A stretch of 23,510 bases of DNA, taken from positions 1 to 23,510 of the forward strand of contig CALHWB010000056.1 in assembly GCA_938036835.1 (NCBI GenBank), given 5' to 3'. The stretch is from an uncultured Propionibacterium sp. Lineage in GTDB: Bacteria > Actinomycetota > Actinomycetes > Propionibacteriales > Propionibacteriaceae. The position numbers and the translations under genes were made by a program. The notes beneath the pieces are model-generated. The model was not told where the DNA came from, did no database searches, and saw only the letters and a list, made by a program, of their open reading frames with translations. Within the stretch, counting starts at the first letter, position 1. Each line of letters opens with the position of its first letter. Below are positions 14,464 through 22,590 of this stretch, piece after piece.

Positions 14464-15597
14464 CTAGACCAGCCCGGCGGTAAGCGCCAGCACAACCCCA
14501 CCGGCCATGGCCGAGGCGATCTGGCCCGCCGCGTTTGCACCCATAGCATGCATCAAGACGAAATTGCTGTTGTCCTCACGGCTGACCTCCTTCTGCACGA
14601 CGCGAGCAGCCATCGGGAAGGCGGAAATTCCGGCTGCACCGATCAACGGGTTGAACTTGCCGCCGCTGAACAGGTTCAACAGCTTGCCGAACAACACCCC
14701 GGCTGCGGTGTCCAGGCCAAAGGCGCCAAGCCCCAATATGAGGATAAACAAGGTTTGCAGGTTCAAGAATTTGGGCCCCACCATCGTGGAACCGATCGCC
14801 AAACCCAAGAACAGGGTGACGATGTTGTTCAACTCGTTCTCGGCAGCACCGGTCAACCGGGAAACCACCTTGGATTCACGCATCAGGTTGCCCAGCATCA
14901 AGGTCCCGACCAGCGGTAGCGCAAAGGGCACCAGGATACCCACCAGCACGGTCACCAGGATCGGGAAGATGAGCCGGGTACGGTGACTGATCTCACGCTG
15001 GGAGTACGGCATCTTGATCTGCCGCTCCTTCCTTGTGGTCAGCAACCGCATGATCGGTGGCATGATGATCGGCACCAGGGACATGTAGGAATAGGCCGCC
15101 ACCGTGATTGGACCGATCAGATGGTCGGCGCGCTGGGTGGCAACGATAATGGAGGTGGGCCCGTCAATGGCCCCGATGATGCCGATGGAGGCGGCCTCCA
15201 GCTTGGTGAAACCCAACAGCAGGGCCAGTATCAAGGTCAGGAAGATGCCGAATTGGCCGGCCGCACCCAACAACACCATACGGGGGTTCTCGAGCAGCGG
15301 GCCGAAATCGGTCATAGCTCCGATACCGATGAAGATGAGCAGCGGAAACAGCTCGTTCTCGACGCCCACGGTGTACAGAAACTGCAGCATTCCGGGCTCA
15401 TCCGCGGTACCGACCATCATCGACATCGGCAGGTTGGCCAGGACACAGCCCGCACCGATAGGCAGCAGTAGCAGGGGCTCGTATTCCTTGGCGATCGCCA
15501 AATAGATCAGGATGATCCCGACCAGGATCATCACCATGCCCTCCCACTGGAGGTGCAGGACCCCCGACAGCAGGTACCGGATAGTTGATTCGTCCAT
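14464..15597 (-). CDS. mmdB: Sodium-pumping methylmalonyl-CoA decarboxylase, beta subunit
   Basis: A 377-residue polytopic membrane protein of the OadB/MmdB/GcdB family. It decarboxylates carboxybiotin and couples this to sodium export. Key features are IGAIDGPTSI with Asp145, equivalent to the essential aspartate of the GADGPT motif; the AYSYMSLVPIIMPP helix, whose tyrosine lies near the sodium site; and the C-terminal SNFVLMHAMGANAAGQI. About nine to eleven membrane helices are expected. It is the last gene of the operon and starts one base after the biotin-carrier stop (TGA C ATG), so the two are coupled. The alpha subunit family shows that the substrate is an acyl-CoA, not oxaloacetate. 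Confidence 0.93.
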   Translation of the reverse strand: MDESTIRYLLSGVLHLQWEGMVMILVGIILIYLAIAKEYEPLLLLPIGAGCVLANLPMSMMVGTADEPGMLQFLYTVGVENELFPLLIFIGIGAMTDFGPLLENPRMVLLGAAGQFGIFLTLILALLLGFTKLEAASIGIIGAIDGPTSIIVATQRADHLIGPITVAAYSYMSLVPIIMPPIMRLLTTRKERQIKMPYSQREISHRTRLIFPILVTVLVGILVPFALPLVGTLMLGNLMRESKVVSRLTGAAENELNNIVTLFLGLAIGSTMVGPKFLNLQTLFILILGLGAFGLDTAAGVLFGKLLNLFSGGKFNPLIGAAGISAFPMAARVVQKEVSREDNSNFVLMHAMGANAAGQIASAMAGGVVLALTAGLV

Positions 15598-15598
15598 G

Positions 15599-16117
15599 TC
15601 AATCCTTCACGAACCGCAACAGCACCTGGCCGTACTTCACCTGATCGCCGGCATTGATATCCACAGATTCGATGACGCCGGTGCGGGAGGCATGCAGATC
15701 GTTCTTCATTTTCATTGCCTCGAGCACCATGACGACATCGCCCTTGTCGACCTGATCGCCGGGATTGATCTTGATCTCGAGAATCACACCGGGCATCGGG
15801 GCACTCATGGAGTAGGCCAAATCGGCGCCGCCGGCCACCGCCGGGGATGGGGTACGTGGCTTCTCGGAGCGGATTGTGGCAGGTACCTTCGGTGCCTTGG
15901 CGACCCCGCCACCCGCGGTCATGGCGGACTCTGCGATCCCCCTGGCCTGGGCGGCCTCAATCTGTGGTGTGATGGCGGCATCGGCGGCATCGGCCTGATT
16001 GTCCAGCGATACCTCAACCACTTGGCCGTCTATCTGCACCTGGAATTCGGTGGCCGACAGTTCCTCGACGTCGATTTCGTATTCGATGTTGTTGACTGTG
16101 AGTTGATAGCGGCGCAC
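15599..16117 (-). CDS. mmdC: Biotin carboxyl carrier subunit (gamma) of methylmalonyl-CoA decarboxylase
   Basis: About 172 residues. An N-terminal beta-rich segment (RRYQLTVNNIEYEIDVEEL) is followed by an alanine/proline-rich flexible linker (about 60-100) and a C-terminal biotinyl domain with PMPGVILEIKINPGDQVDKG and the biotin site EAMKM; the modified lysine is about residue 136. It carries CO2 from the alpha subunit to the beta subunit. AAGGAG sits directly against an ATG at 16123 but 6 nt before a GTG at 16117, so I chose the GTG; the ATG remains possible because it overlaps the delta-subunit stop by ATGA. The difference is two residues. Confidence 0.92.
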   Translation of the reverse strand: MRRYQLTVNNIEYEIDVEELSATEFQVQIDGQVVEVSLDNQADAADAAITPQIEAAQARGIAESAMTAGGGVAKAPKVPATIRSEKPRTPSPAVAGGADLAYSMSAPMPGVILEIKINPGDQVDKGDVVMVLEAMKMKNDLHASRTGVIESVDINAGDQVKYGQVLLRFVKD

Positions 16118-16119
16118 GG

Positions 16120-16518
16120 TCATCTCCTTGAGGTGTTTCGCATCTGGGCGTGGCGTCCCATCGACACCCAACGGCTCGCCCACAAGCGTGAACCGGGAGC
16201 ATGGACGCGGTTGACTGGTGCGCCCTGTTTGCGGCGCACATCGGCGTGGACGGCCACGGCGACCGACACGGCAGCGATCTGGGCAGGCGTGAGCCCGCTG
16301 GCGTCCCTGATGGACAACCAGGCATTCTCGTCGACCGATTCGGCCTGCGATATGCCGGCGACGCTCGCCTCGGCCTCAGGCGCCTGCTCGATGGCCGCCG
16401 GGGGCTGGCGATCGGTGAAGTTCAGCAATGTTAAGGTGACCATCAGAACCGCCAGCATGAGAAACACCGTTCCCATGCCGAGCACTAGCATTTGCAGTCC
16501 CCATCCAAGGTTCTCCAT
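16120..16518 (-). CDS. mmdD: Delta subunit (OadG/MmdD family) of methylmalonyl-CoA decarboxylase
   Basis: A 132-residue protein with one N-terminal membrane helix (about residues 8-33, LGWGLQMLVLGMGTVFLMLAV), an acidic/alanine linker (about 40-65) and a helix LTPAQIAAVSVAVAVHADVRRK (about 75-97) of the type found in OadG. The tail after it is basic and weakly conserved. In homologous pumps this subunit anchors the alpha subunit to the membrane and is needed for assembly. It lies between alpha and the biotin carrier, the same order as in Veillonella and Propionigenium mmd operons. Its ATG follows the alpha stop by 6 nt, without a clear ribosome-binding site, so coupling is likely. Confidence 0.82.
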   Translation of the reverse strand: MENLGWGLQMLVLGMGTVFLMLAVLMVTLTLLNFTDRQPPAAIEQAPEAEASVAGISQAESVDENAWLSIRDASGLTPAQIAAVSVAVAVHADVRRKQGAPVNRVHAPGSRLWASRWVSMGRHAQMRNTSRR

Positions 16519-16524
16519 GACGCA

Positions 16525-18099
16525 TCACACCGGGAACAGGCCGTGCTTCTTGGGCACGCTGGTCTGGACCTTGGTCTGTAGCACTTCGAGTGCGCGGGCT
16601 AGCCGAGGCCGGGTCTCGCATGGCTCGATGACCTCATCAATCTGCCCGAGGTCCGCAGCCCGATACGGGTTGAAGAACCGTTCGCGGTAGTCGGCGACGA
16701 ACTTCCGAGTGGCCTTCTCGGGGTCTTCGGCCTGTTCGATCGCCCGGCCGTACAGTAGCCGGGCAGCCCCTTCGGGACCCATCACCGCAATCTGGGCGGT
16801 CGGCCAGGCGAAGGTGACATCGGCACCCATCTGCTTGGAACTCAACGCAACATAGGATCCACCGATAGCTTTGCGGGTGACGACGGTCAGCTTCGGTACC
16901 GTGGATTCACAATAGGCGTAGATGATTTTCGCGCCATGACGGATCACGCCGTTGTACTCCTGCTCCACGCCGGGCAGGTAACCGGGGCAGTCGACGAAGG
17001 TGATGATCGGGAGCGAGTACACATCGCAGACGCGAATGAACCGGCTGATCTTGTCCGAGGAATCGATGTCCAGCACGCCCGACATCACCATCGGCTGGTT
17101 GGCCACGATGCCTACCGGTCGGCCGTCCAAGCGGGCGAAAGCGACCAGCGCATTGGGGGCAAAAGCCTCGTTGACTTCCAGAATCGAGTCGGTGTCAAAG
17201 ATTTCATCGAGCACCTTGCGGATATCATAAGCTTTACGGTCGTCCTCGGGAATGATGGTATTCAACACCTGGCTCATCCGGTCGGGAGAGTCGTCGGTGA
17301 GCAGGATCGGGGCATCGTCTGAGGTGTTGGCCGGTAGATAGCTGAGCAACAGCTTGGTGAGTTCGAGAGCAGCGATCTCGGTTCGGGCCTCGAAATGAGC
17401 CACTCCGCTGCGCCCGGCATGTACCGCGGCACCGCCCAGTTCCTCGGCGGTTACCACCTCGCCGGTCACCGAGGCAACGATTTCTGGCCCGGTTAGGAAC
17501 ATGTTCGACGTGGTGTCGACCATGATGGTGAAGTCGGTCAGGGCAGGGGAGTAGACCGCACCACCGGCGCAAGGGCCCATGATCAGGCTGATCTGGGGGA
17601 TTACGCCGGAGGCCTCGACATTGCGCTTAAAGACCTCGCCGTAGGCAGCTAGTGAGCGGACGCCCTCCTGGACGCGGGCGCCGCCGGAGTCGTTGAGGCC
17701 GATGATCGGGATGCCGGACTCGAGCGCCAGATCCTGAATCTTGTTGATTTTCTGGGCTTGCACCTGGCTGAACGATCCGCCGAGCACGGTGAAATCCTGG
17801 GCGTAGACCGCCACCCGGCGGCCGTTGATCTTGCCGAATCCGGTGATCACGCCATCGCCGGGAAAGCGCTTATCGGTCATGCCGAAGTCGGTGAGGCTGT
17901 GGGTGGCCAGGGCTCCCAACTCCTGGAAGGAACCCTCATCAAGCAAAATGGACAGCCGCTCGCGCGCAGTCATCTTGCCCTTGGCGTGTTGGGCCTCGAT
18001 ACGCGAACTGCCGCCACCCTGCAGGGCCTTCTCGCGCAGGTGGCGCAATGTCGTCAATTGATCTTCTGACGACTGCTCTGGCGTCACGGTGTCAGTCAT
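16525..18099 (-). CDS. mmdA: Methylmalonyl-CoA decarboxylase alpha subunit (carboxyltransferase)
   Basis: A 524-residue acyl-CoA carboxyltransferase (ACC_CT family) with two crotonase-like domains. It moves the carboxyl group of methylmalonyl-CoA to biotin on the carrier subunit. Visible motifs are AKGKMTARERL, DFTVLGGSFS, DSGGARVQEGV, GPCAGGAVYSPALTDF, VANQPMVMSGVLD, PGYLPGVEQEYNGVIRHGAK, RKAIGGSYVALSS and the family ending KKHGLFPV. The closest known relatives are MmdA, PccB and the 12S transcarboxylase subunit. Together with the three genes after it the complex is a sodium pump of propionate fermentation. ATG at 18099 is chosen: AGGTG lies just upstream, and the extra 18 residues of the open frame are not family-like. 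Confidence 0.93.
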   Translation of the reverse strand: MTDTVTPEQSSEDQLTTLRHLREKALQGGGSSRIEAQHAKGKMTARERLSILLDEGSFQELGALATHSLTDFGMTDKRFPGDGVITGFGKINGRRVAVYAQDFTVLGGSFSQVQAQKINKIQDLALESGIPIIGLNDSGGARVQEGVRSLAAYGEVFKRNVEASGVIPQISLIMGPCAGGAVYSPALTDFTIMVDTTSNMFLTGPEIVASVTGEVVTAEELGGAAVHAGRSGVAHFEARTEIAALELTKLLLSYLPANTSDDAPILLTDDSPDRMSQVLNTIIPEDDRKAYDIRKVLDEIFDTDSILEVNEAFAPNALVAFARLDGRPVGIVANQPMVMSGVLDIDSSDKISRFIRVCDVYSLPIITFVDCPGYLPGVEQEYNGVIRHGAKIIYAYCESTVPKLTVVTRKAIGGSYVALSSKQMGADVTFAWPTAQIAVMGPEGAARLLYGRAIEQAEDPEKATRKFVADYRERFFNPYRAADLGQIDEVIEPCETRPRLARALEVLQTKVQTSVPKKHGLFPV

Positions 18100-18253
18100 T
18101 GTCACCTCGCTGTAGCGGGTTAAGTGCACCTCTCGGCGAGGCGCTGGTGTCAAGCTATCACGACTCCAAGAGATCTTTCAGGGTGAGTCCATCGTCCGAT
18201 CAATGCCAAATTTACAAGCCTCAACGGGGATTCGCGGGGTGGTGTGATCATGA
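18100..18253 (-). promoter_or_regulatory. Upstream region of the mmd operon with a consensus -35
   Basis: A perfect TTGACA lies on the minus strand at 18153-18148, with TGCACT 19 nt further on (18128-18123) as the best, weak -10. The leader would be about 15-20 nt and contain the ribosome-binding site. A 12-base perfect palindrome TGATCATGATCA (18245-18256) overlaps the stop of the glycosyltransferase upstream. Confidence 0.4.
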
Positions 18254-19396
18254 TCATCGACGCGGGGACTGCCCGGTGCCATGGCGAGCGATCGCCAGCT
18301 CGTAGTAGCTCAACAGCGCCTGGGTGGAGGCGCGCCAGCTATGTCGTTCGGCTTCCGCGCGAGCGGCCGTGCCCATGCGTTTCCGCAACTCGGGGTCTGC
18401 GATCAAGCGCGTCAGATGGGCAACGATTTGGTCTGCGTCATGTGGGGGGAACAACACACCTTCGACGCCGTCGGTGAACAGATAGGGAATGCCACCGGCA
18501 TCGGCTCCGATCACCGGCACTCCGGAGGCCATGGCCTCCAGACCGGCAAAACCCAGGGTTTCGGTAGTGGAGGGAAACAAGAAGACATCCGCGCTGGCAT
18601 AGGCCTCGGCCAGTTCGTGACCGGTGAGATAGCCGGTGAAAACCGTCTGGGTGCCGGCGAACAGACTGCGCAACCGATCGCTGGCCGGCCCAGAACCCAC
18701 CAACGCAAAACGCACCTGTGGCATACGGTGCACCGGCTCGAGCAGATCGTCGAGGTTCTTTTCATTGGATAGCCGGCCCACATAGACGGCCAGGGGTGCC
18801 TCGGGGTGGTCATCGGTCAGGCGGCGTCTCATCCGCCTGGTGCGGGCCTGTGGGCGATAGGTCGTGGTGTCAACCGCCTTGGGCCATAGCTCGACCCGCC
18901 GGACCCCGCTGGCTACGGCGGCCGATACCATCTGCGGCGAGGTGCACAGGTTGACCTCGGCGCGATTGTGTAAATTGCGCGTCCACCAGTCGGCGAACCT
19001 GCTAAGTGCGCTCAGATGCAGGTTCTGCACATAGCTGGCGAGTTGTGTGTGGTAAGACGCCAGCAGCGGCTTGTCACGGTGCTCGGCGGACAGCACGCCA
19101 AAGGCAGCTAGCCACGCCGGGTTAACGGCATGTACCACATCGGGTTTGAACTCGATCATCTGCTCGGCGATTTTGGGGGTCGGCAGGCCGACCCGCACCT
19201 CTGGGTACCAGGGCTTGAAAGGCAATGAGCGCACCCGGACCACCTCGAAACCGGCATATTGCGGTGGCGGTTCACCGGGCGCAAAGACCAACACCTCATG
19301 GCCCAGCTTCGCCAACTCGTCCAGAGTGCGCAGCACCCGGGTCACCACGCCGTCGATCTTCGGCAGGAAAACCTCGGTGAACATTGCGATGCGCAT
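18254..19396 (-). CDS. GT4 glycosyltransferase, SQD2/SqdX-like (putative sulfoquinovosyltransferase)
   Basis: A 380-residue GT4 enzyme. The N-terminal domain has MFTEVFLPKIDGVVTR and FKPDVVHAVNPAW, then SYHTQLASYVQ; the donor domain has LWPKAVDTTTYRP, YVGRLSNEKNLDDLL with the Arg/Lys pair, VFTGYLTGHELAEAYASADVF and the EX7E motif in TETLGFAGLEAMASG. These segments follow plant SQD2, which transfers sulfoquinovose from UDP-sulfoquinovose to diacylglycerol. Mycobacterial MgtA/PimB-type mannosyltransferases share many of these motifs, so the substrate rests largely on the neighbour: a UDP-sulfoquinovose synthase gene ends 24 nt upstream on the same strand. GAGG 5 nt before ATG supports the start. 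Confidence 0.75.
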   Translation of the reverse strand: MRIAMFTEVFLPKIDGVVTRVLRTLDELAKLGHEVLVFAPGEPPPQYAGFEVVRVRSLPFKPWYPEVRVGLPTPKIAEQMIEFKPDVVHAVNPAWLAAFGVLSAEHRDKPLLASYHTQLASYVQNLHLSALSRFADWWTRNLHNRAEVNLCTSPQMVSAAVASGVRRVELWPKAVDTTTYRPQARTRRMRRRLTDDHPEAPLAVYVGRLSNEKNLDDLLEPVHRMPQVRFALVGSGPASDRLRSLFAGTQTVFTGYLTGHELAEAYASADVFLFPSTTETLGFAGLEAMASGVPVIGADAGGIPYLFTDGVEGVLFPPHDADQIVAHLTRLIADPELRKRMGTAARAEAERHSWRASTQALLSYYELAIARHGTGQSPRR

Positions 19397-19420
19397 CAGG
19401 GCCTCGTGGACGTATTGCGC

Positions 19421-20626
19421 TTAGTGTTGGTCGGCCATTGATGCCGGGATACCGGCCTGTTGATCTCGTGTCCAGACCGAGGTGGCGGGGATCCGGGTAA
19501 GATCGGCCCGGTCGGCGTAGCGTTCGGCGGTCTGGTTTATCTCGCGCAGCAGCCCTTCGCTCAAGGTGATGGGATCCAATCCCAGCGCCAAGAATTGATC
19601 GTTTTTGACTACCAGTTCATTCTCCAGGGATTCCTTGCGAGGGTCGGGTACCATCTCCACACGTGCGCCGGTCAATCGAGCTACCAATGCCGCCAGGTCA
19701 CGAACCCGATGGGTCTCGGTCATCTGATTGAAGATCTTCACCCGCTCACCGGCAGCCGGTGGGTTGGTCAGAGCTATCTCCACGCAGCGCGCCATGTCTT
19801 GGATGTGGATGAAGGCCCTGGTCTGCCCACCCGTACCGTGGACGGTGAGCGGGTAACCGACGGCAGCCTGCATTAAAAAGCGATTCAGCACCGTGCCGTA
19901 GTCACCGTCGTAGTCGAAACGATTGATCAGGCGTTCATCCAGTGCGGTCTCGGTGGTATTGGTGCCCCAGATGATGCCCTGGTGGAGGTCGGTGATGCGT
20001 AACTCGTCGTTTTTGGCGTAGTAGGCGAACATTGTTTGGTCAAGCACCTTGGTCATGTGGTAGATCGAGCCCGGATTGGTCGGGTACAGGATCTCGGTGC
20101 TGACGAGCTCACCGGTTTCGGCGGGTGCCTGGATGCCCAGATAGCCTTCGGGTATCGACATTCCCGCGGTGCCGTAACCATAGACCCCCATCGTGCCCAG
20201 ATGTACCAGATGGATGTCCTGCCCAGATTCCACAATGGCGCACAACACGTTGTGGGTGGCGTTCACATTGTTGTCAATGGTGTAACGCTTGTGTCTGCCG
20301 GATTTCATCGAATAGGGCGCGGCCCGTTGCTCGGCAAAATGCACGATGGCGTCGGGACGCGCGGTCTGGATCAGCTGCAACAGTCCTGGATAGTCCTGGG
20401 CGATGTCGAGTTCCACCACATTGAACTCGTGACCCGACAGCTCCCGCCAGGCGGCCCGCCGTTCGACCATGGAACGGATCGGGGTCAACGATTGCACGCC
20501 CAGCTCTTCGTCAATCCGACGCCGGGAGAAGTTGTCGACGATGGTCACCTGGTGACCGCGGGCCGACAGATGCAGAGACGCCGGCCAGCCGCAAAAACCG
20601 TCCCCGCCCAGGATCAGTGTTTTCAT
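19421..20626 (-). CDS. sqdB: UDP-sulfoquinovose synthase (SQD1/SqdB)
   Basis: A 401-residue extended short-chain dehydrogenase/reductase that converts UDP-glucose and sulfite to UDP-sulfoquinovose using bound NAD. The nucleotide site reads LILGGDGFCGW (residues 4-14), nearly the same as plant SQD1. Diagnostic stretches are RRRIDEELGVQSLTPI, HFAEQRAAPYSM, LGTMGVYG, IYHMTK, RFDYDGDYGTVLNRF and HGTGGQTRAF. Catalytic residues are Thr145, Tyr189 and Lys193, with the SQD1-specific His190 next to the tyrosine. ATG at 20626 has GGAG 5 nt upstream; the frame is open 13 codons further but without family similarity. It probably forms an operon with the MFS gene before and the glycosyltransferase after it. 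Confidence 0.9.
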   Translation of the reverse strand: MKTLILGGDGFCGWPASLHLSARGHQVTIVDNFSRRRIDEELGVQSLTPIRSMVERRAAWRELSGHEFNVVELDIAQDYPGLLQLIQTARPDAIVHFAEQRAAPYSMKSGRHKRYTIDNNVNATHNVLCAIVESGQDIHLVHLGTMGVYGYGTAGMSIPEGYLGIQAPAETGELVSTEILYPTNPGSIYHMTKVLDQTMFAYYAKNDELRITDLHQGIIWGTNTTETALDERLINRFDYDGDYGTVLNRFLMQAAVGYPLTVHGTGGQTRAFIHIQDMARCVEIALTNPPAAGERVKIFNQMTETHRVRDLAALVARLTGARVEMVPDPRKESLENELVVKNDQFLALGLDPITLSEGLLREINQTAERYADRADLTRIPATSVWTRDQQAGIPASMADQH

Positions 20627-20680
20627 CTCTTCTCCACTCGATTCGATCCCCAGAGACCGGGTCACTGTGGTCAGGTAGCT

Positions 20681-21886
20681 TCAATCCTCGCTGCGCTTGG
20701 TGCCCTGTCGCGGTTCTGCGCGGGACCAGGCAATCAGCGCGGCACCTACACCGGACAGTATCGCCAGGATTGGTGCGGCTCGCAATCCGAACAACTCGGA
20801 AAACCCGCCGAGTATCGGCGAGCTTACGGTACCGCCGAGGCGTATCATGAAGCTCACCGCCGTTATCCCGGTGCCAGCGGCTACTCCGGATAGGCGCCCG
20901 GCTGCCGCAAATGCGGTCGGGATCAGTGAGGCTGTTCCGAAGCCATTGAAAACAAAACCCAAGTAGACCAGCGCGGCAGTAGGGGCCAACATGATCATGG
21001 CGGAACCGATGACGATCAGCACGCTGCCGCAGCAGGCCCACCGGAAAGCCCCGAGACGGTCGGTCAACCGATCTGCGGTGAGCCGGCCAATCACCTGGGA
21101 TACCAACATTGCGACCAGACCCATTCCGGCCAGTCCAATGGGTACGCCGAAGACTTGCGTCAGATAGACGCCGGCCCAGTTGTTTGCCAGATCTTCCGGC
21201 AATACGCCGCACAGTCCAAGCAAGGCCAGGGGAATAACCGTCAACAAAGCACGCCGGGAGACATTCGACGATACGCCGCCAGGCACGGGCGCATTGTCCG
21301 CGGTCCGCGGGATCACCCCAGCGGGGATCGCCCCAAGCCGGAGACACCATACTGCCAGCCCTGCAATGAGCGCGGCGACCGCGAAGTTCTGTAGCCACAG
21401 CGGGATACCGAGACCGGCTGCCAATGAACCCAACAGGCCACCCAGGGTGGCCCCGATGCTCCAGGCGGCGTGCATGGAGTTGATGATCGTGCGTTGGCAC
21501 CACAACTGCACCGCCACGGCGTGGGTGTTCTGGGCCGCATCGGTCACTGCATCAACGAATCCAAGCATGAACAAGACGGCGGCGAACAGCAGCGCCGAGG
21601 GAGTTAGGCCGGCCAGCATCAACAGCACCGCTGTCAGCCACATGGCCGAAACCGCGGTGCGCAGTGCCCCGAGCCTGGCGATGAGCACCGCGGGCAGATG
21701 CAGGGCACACAACGCACCTGTTCCCAGGGCGGCTACCATCAGACCATAGGCGCCATCCCCAAGCGCGAAGGTCTGTTTGATCTCGGGCAGCCTTGGCAGC
21801 AACGACAAGATCAGCCCGTTGGTAAAAAAGTTCAGCGTCGCCCCCAGTCTTGCGCGGCTGACTGAGGGTGTGGGGCGGCGAAACAT
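20681..21886 (-). CDS. MFS transporter (YbjJ-like), substrate unknown
   Basis: A 401-residue major facilitator protein with about 12 membrane helices and a longer central loop near residues 205-230. Signatures are NGLILSLLPRLPEIKQTFALGDGAYGLMVAALGTGAL in the first half and the loop GRLTADRLTDRLGAFR between helices 8 and 9. Such MFS proteins are often annotated as YbjJ-like efflux or sugar-type transporters; the substrate cannot be read from sequence. It lies 54 nt upstream of sqdB on the same strand, so a role with that pathway is possible but unproven. ATG at 21886 follows TAGGCT by 6 nt, with no ribosome-binding site. Confidence 0.85.
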   Translation of the reverse strand: MFRRPTPSVSRARLGATLNFFTNGLILSLLPRLPEIKQTFALGDGAYGLMVAALGTGALCALHLPAVLIARLGALRTAVSAMWLTAVLLMLAGLTPSALLFAAVLFMLGFVDAVTDAAQNTHAVAVQLWCQRTIINSMHAAWSIGATLGGLLGSLAAGLGIPLWLQNFAVAALIAGLAVWCLRLGAIPAGVIPRTADNAPVPGGVSSNVSRRALLTVIPLALLGLCGVLPEDLANNWAGVYLTQVFGVPIGLAGMGLVAMLVSQVIGRLTADRLTDRLGAFRWACCGSVLIVIGSAMIMLAPTAALVYLGFVFNGFGTASLIPTAFAAAGRLSGVAAGTGITAVSFMIRLGGTVSSPILGGFSELFGLRAAPILAILSGVGAALIAWSRAEPRQGTKRSED

Positions 21887-22107
21887 ACCGGCAGCCTAGC
21901 GCGCAGGCCAATGAATGCGGTTGCCGTAGGCGGGGATATTAGTACAAAACCCGCCTGGCTGGGCGGTCGTTTCGAAATCTGGCCGATCGAGTTGGATTTC
22001 TACCCGAGAACTATGGTCTTTCCCGAAGTCGCAGTAGAGACTTGAGACAGGACCGACGTGCCTCGCCGGTTCATCTCCTGCAACACCTCTAAATGAAGGG
22101 ATTCAGT
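21887..22107. other. Divergent intergenic region
   Basis: About 220 bases between divergent genes. On the minus strand it holds the MFS -10. On the plus strand TTGCCG (21921-21926), 16 nt and TACAAA (21943-21948) could drive the SRPBCC gene with a long leader. A small hairpin CCGCC-N6-GGCGG lies at 21951-21966. No gene is seen. Confidence 0.45.
21893..21898 (-). promoter_or_regulatory. Putative -10 element of the MFS gene (leaderless)
   Basis: TAGGCT on the minus strand, exactly 6 nt before the ATG at 21886, in a GCTAGGCTG context. Confidence 0.4.
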
Positions 22108-22590
22108 GTGGAACCCGATACCATCCTGGAAGTCGAACGGTCGTTCACCACTTCCAGAGACGTACTCTTCCGGGCCTTTACCGAGCCCCGGGCATTGGCA
22201 CAATGGTTCGCTCCCGAAGGCTGGCATGTGGTGCCCGAATCGGTGGAGCTGGACCCGCAACTGGGCGGTCGGCTGCGGCATACCAAGGTACGTGACGACG
22301 ATCCGTCCAAGGTCTGGGTGGTTGATGGCGTATACACCGAGGTTTTCTACCCCGATGTGCTGGTTACCAGGCAACGCATCACCGGTATCCCGGGGATCGA
22401 TCCGACGAAGGCAGTCGAACTGCGTGTCGAGTTCAGCCGACTGGGGCAGGGTAAAACCCTGCTGCGCGTGGTGCAAGGTCCTTACACCCCAGAGGCGGCC
22501 ATCGACTATTCCGATGGCTGGAATTCGATCCTCGACCACCTGCAGGCCTATCTCGATCAACAAACCTCCAGGCAGGAGACCCGGTCATGA
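22108..22590 (+). CDS. SRPBCC/AHSA1-domain protein
   Basis: About 160 residues of a single AHSA1-type START-like fold. The opening EVERSFTTSRDVLFRAFTEPRALAQWFAPEGW is typical of the family, and the end SDGWNSILDHLQAYL is the closing helix. Such proteins bind hydrophobic ligands; no ligand or enzyme activity can be assigned. I prefer GTG at 22108 because AAGGGA (22096-22101) stands 6 nt upstream; an ATG at 22093 is in frame and would add five residues. Its stop overlaps the next start by ATGA, so it is translationally coupled to a sugar-type transporter gene. Confidence 0.85.
   Translation: MEPDTILEVERSFTTSRDVLFRAFTEPRALAQWFAPEGWHVVPESVELDPQLGGRLRHTKVRDDDPSKVWVVDGVYTEVFYPDVLVTRQRITGIPGIDPTKAVELRVEFSRLGQGKTLLRVVQGPYTPEAAIDYSDGWNSILDHLQAYLDQQTSRQETRS

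Noticed and set aside
15512..16690. 392-codon open frame opposite the mmd genes
   Set aside because: It spans four real genes and their junctions on the other strand, so it cannot be a conserved gene.
14464..18099. Oxaloacetate decarboxylase operon
   Set aside because: OadA has a pyruvate-carboxylase-type carboxyltransferase; here the alpha subunit is of the acyl-CoA carboxyltransferase (PccB/MmdA) family.
18245..18256. 12-base palindrome TGATCATGATCA as a regulatory site
   Set aside because: It overlaps the glycosyltransferase stop, is made of repeated GATC-type units and has no promoter element close by; probably chance.
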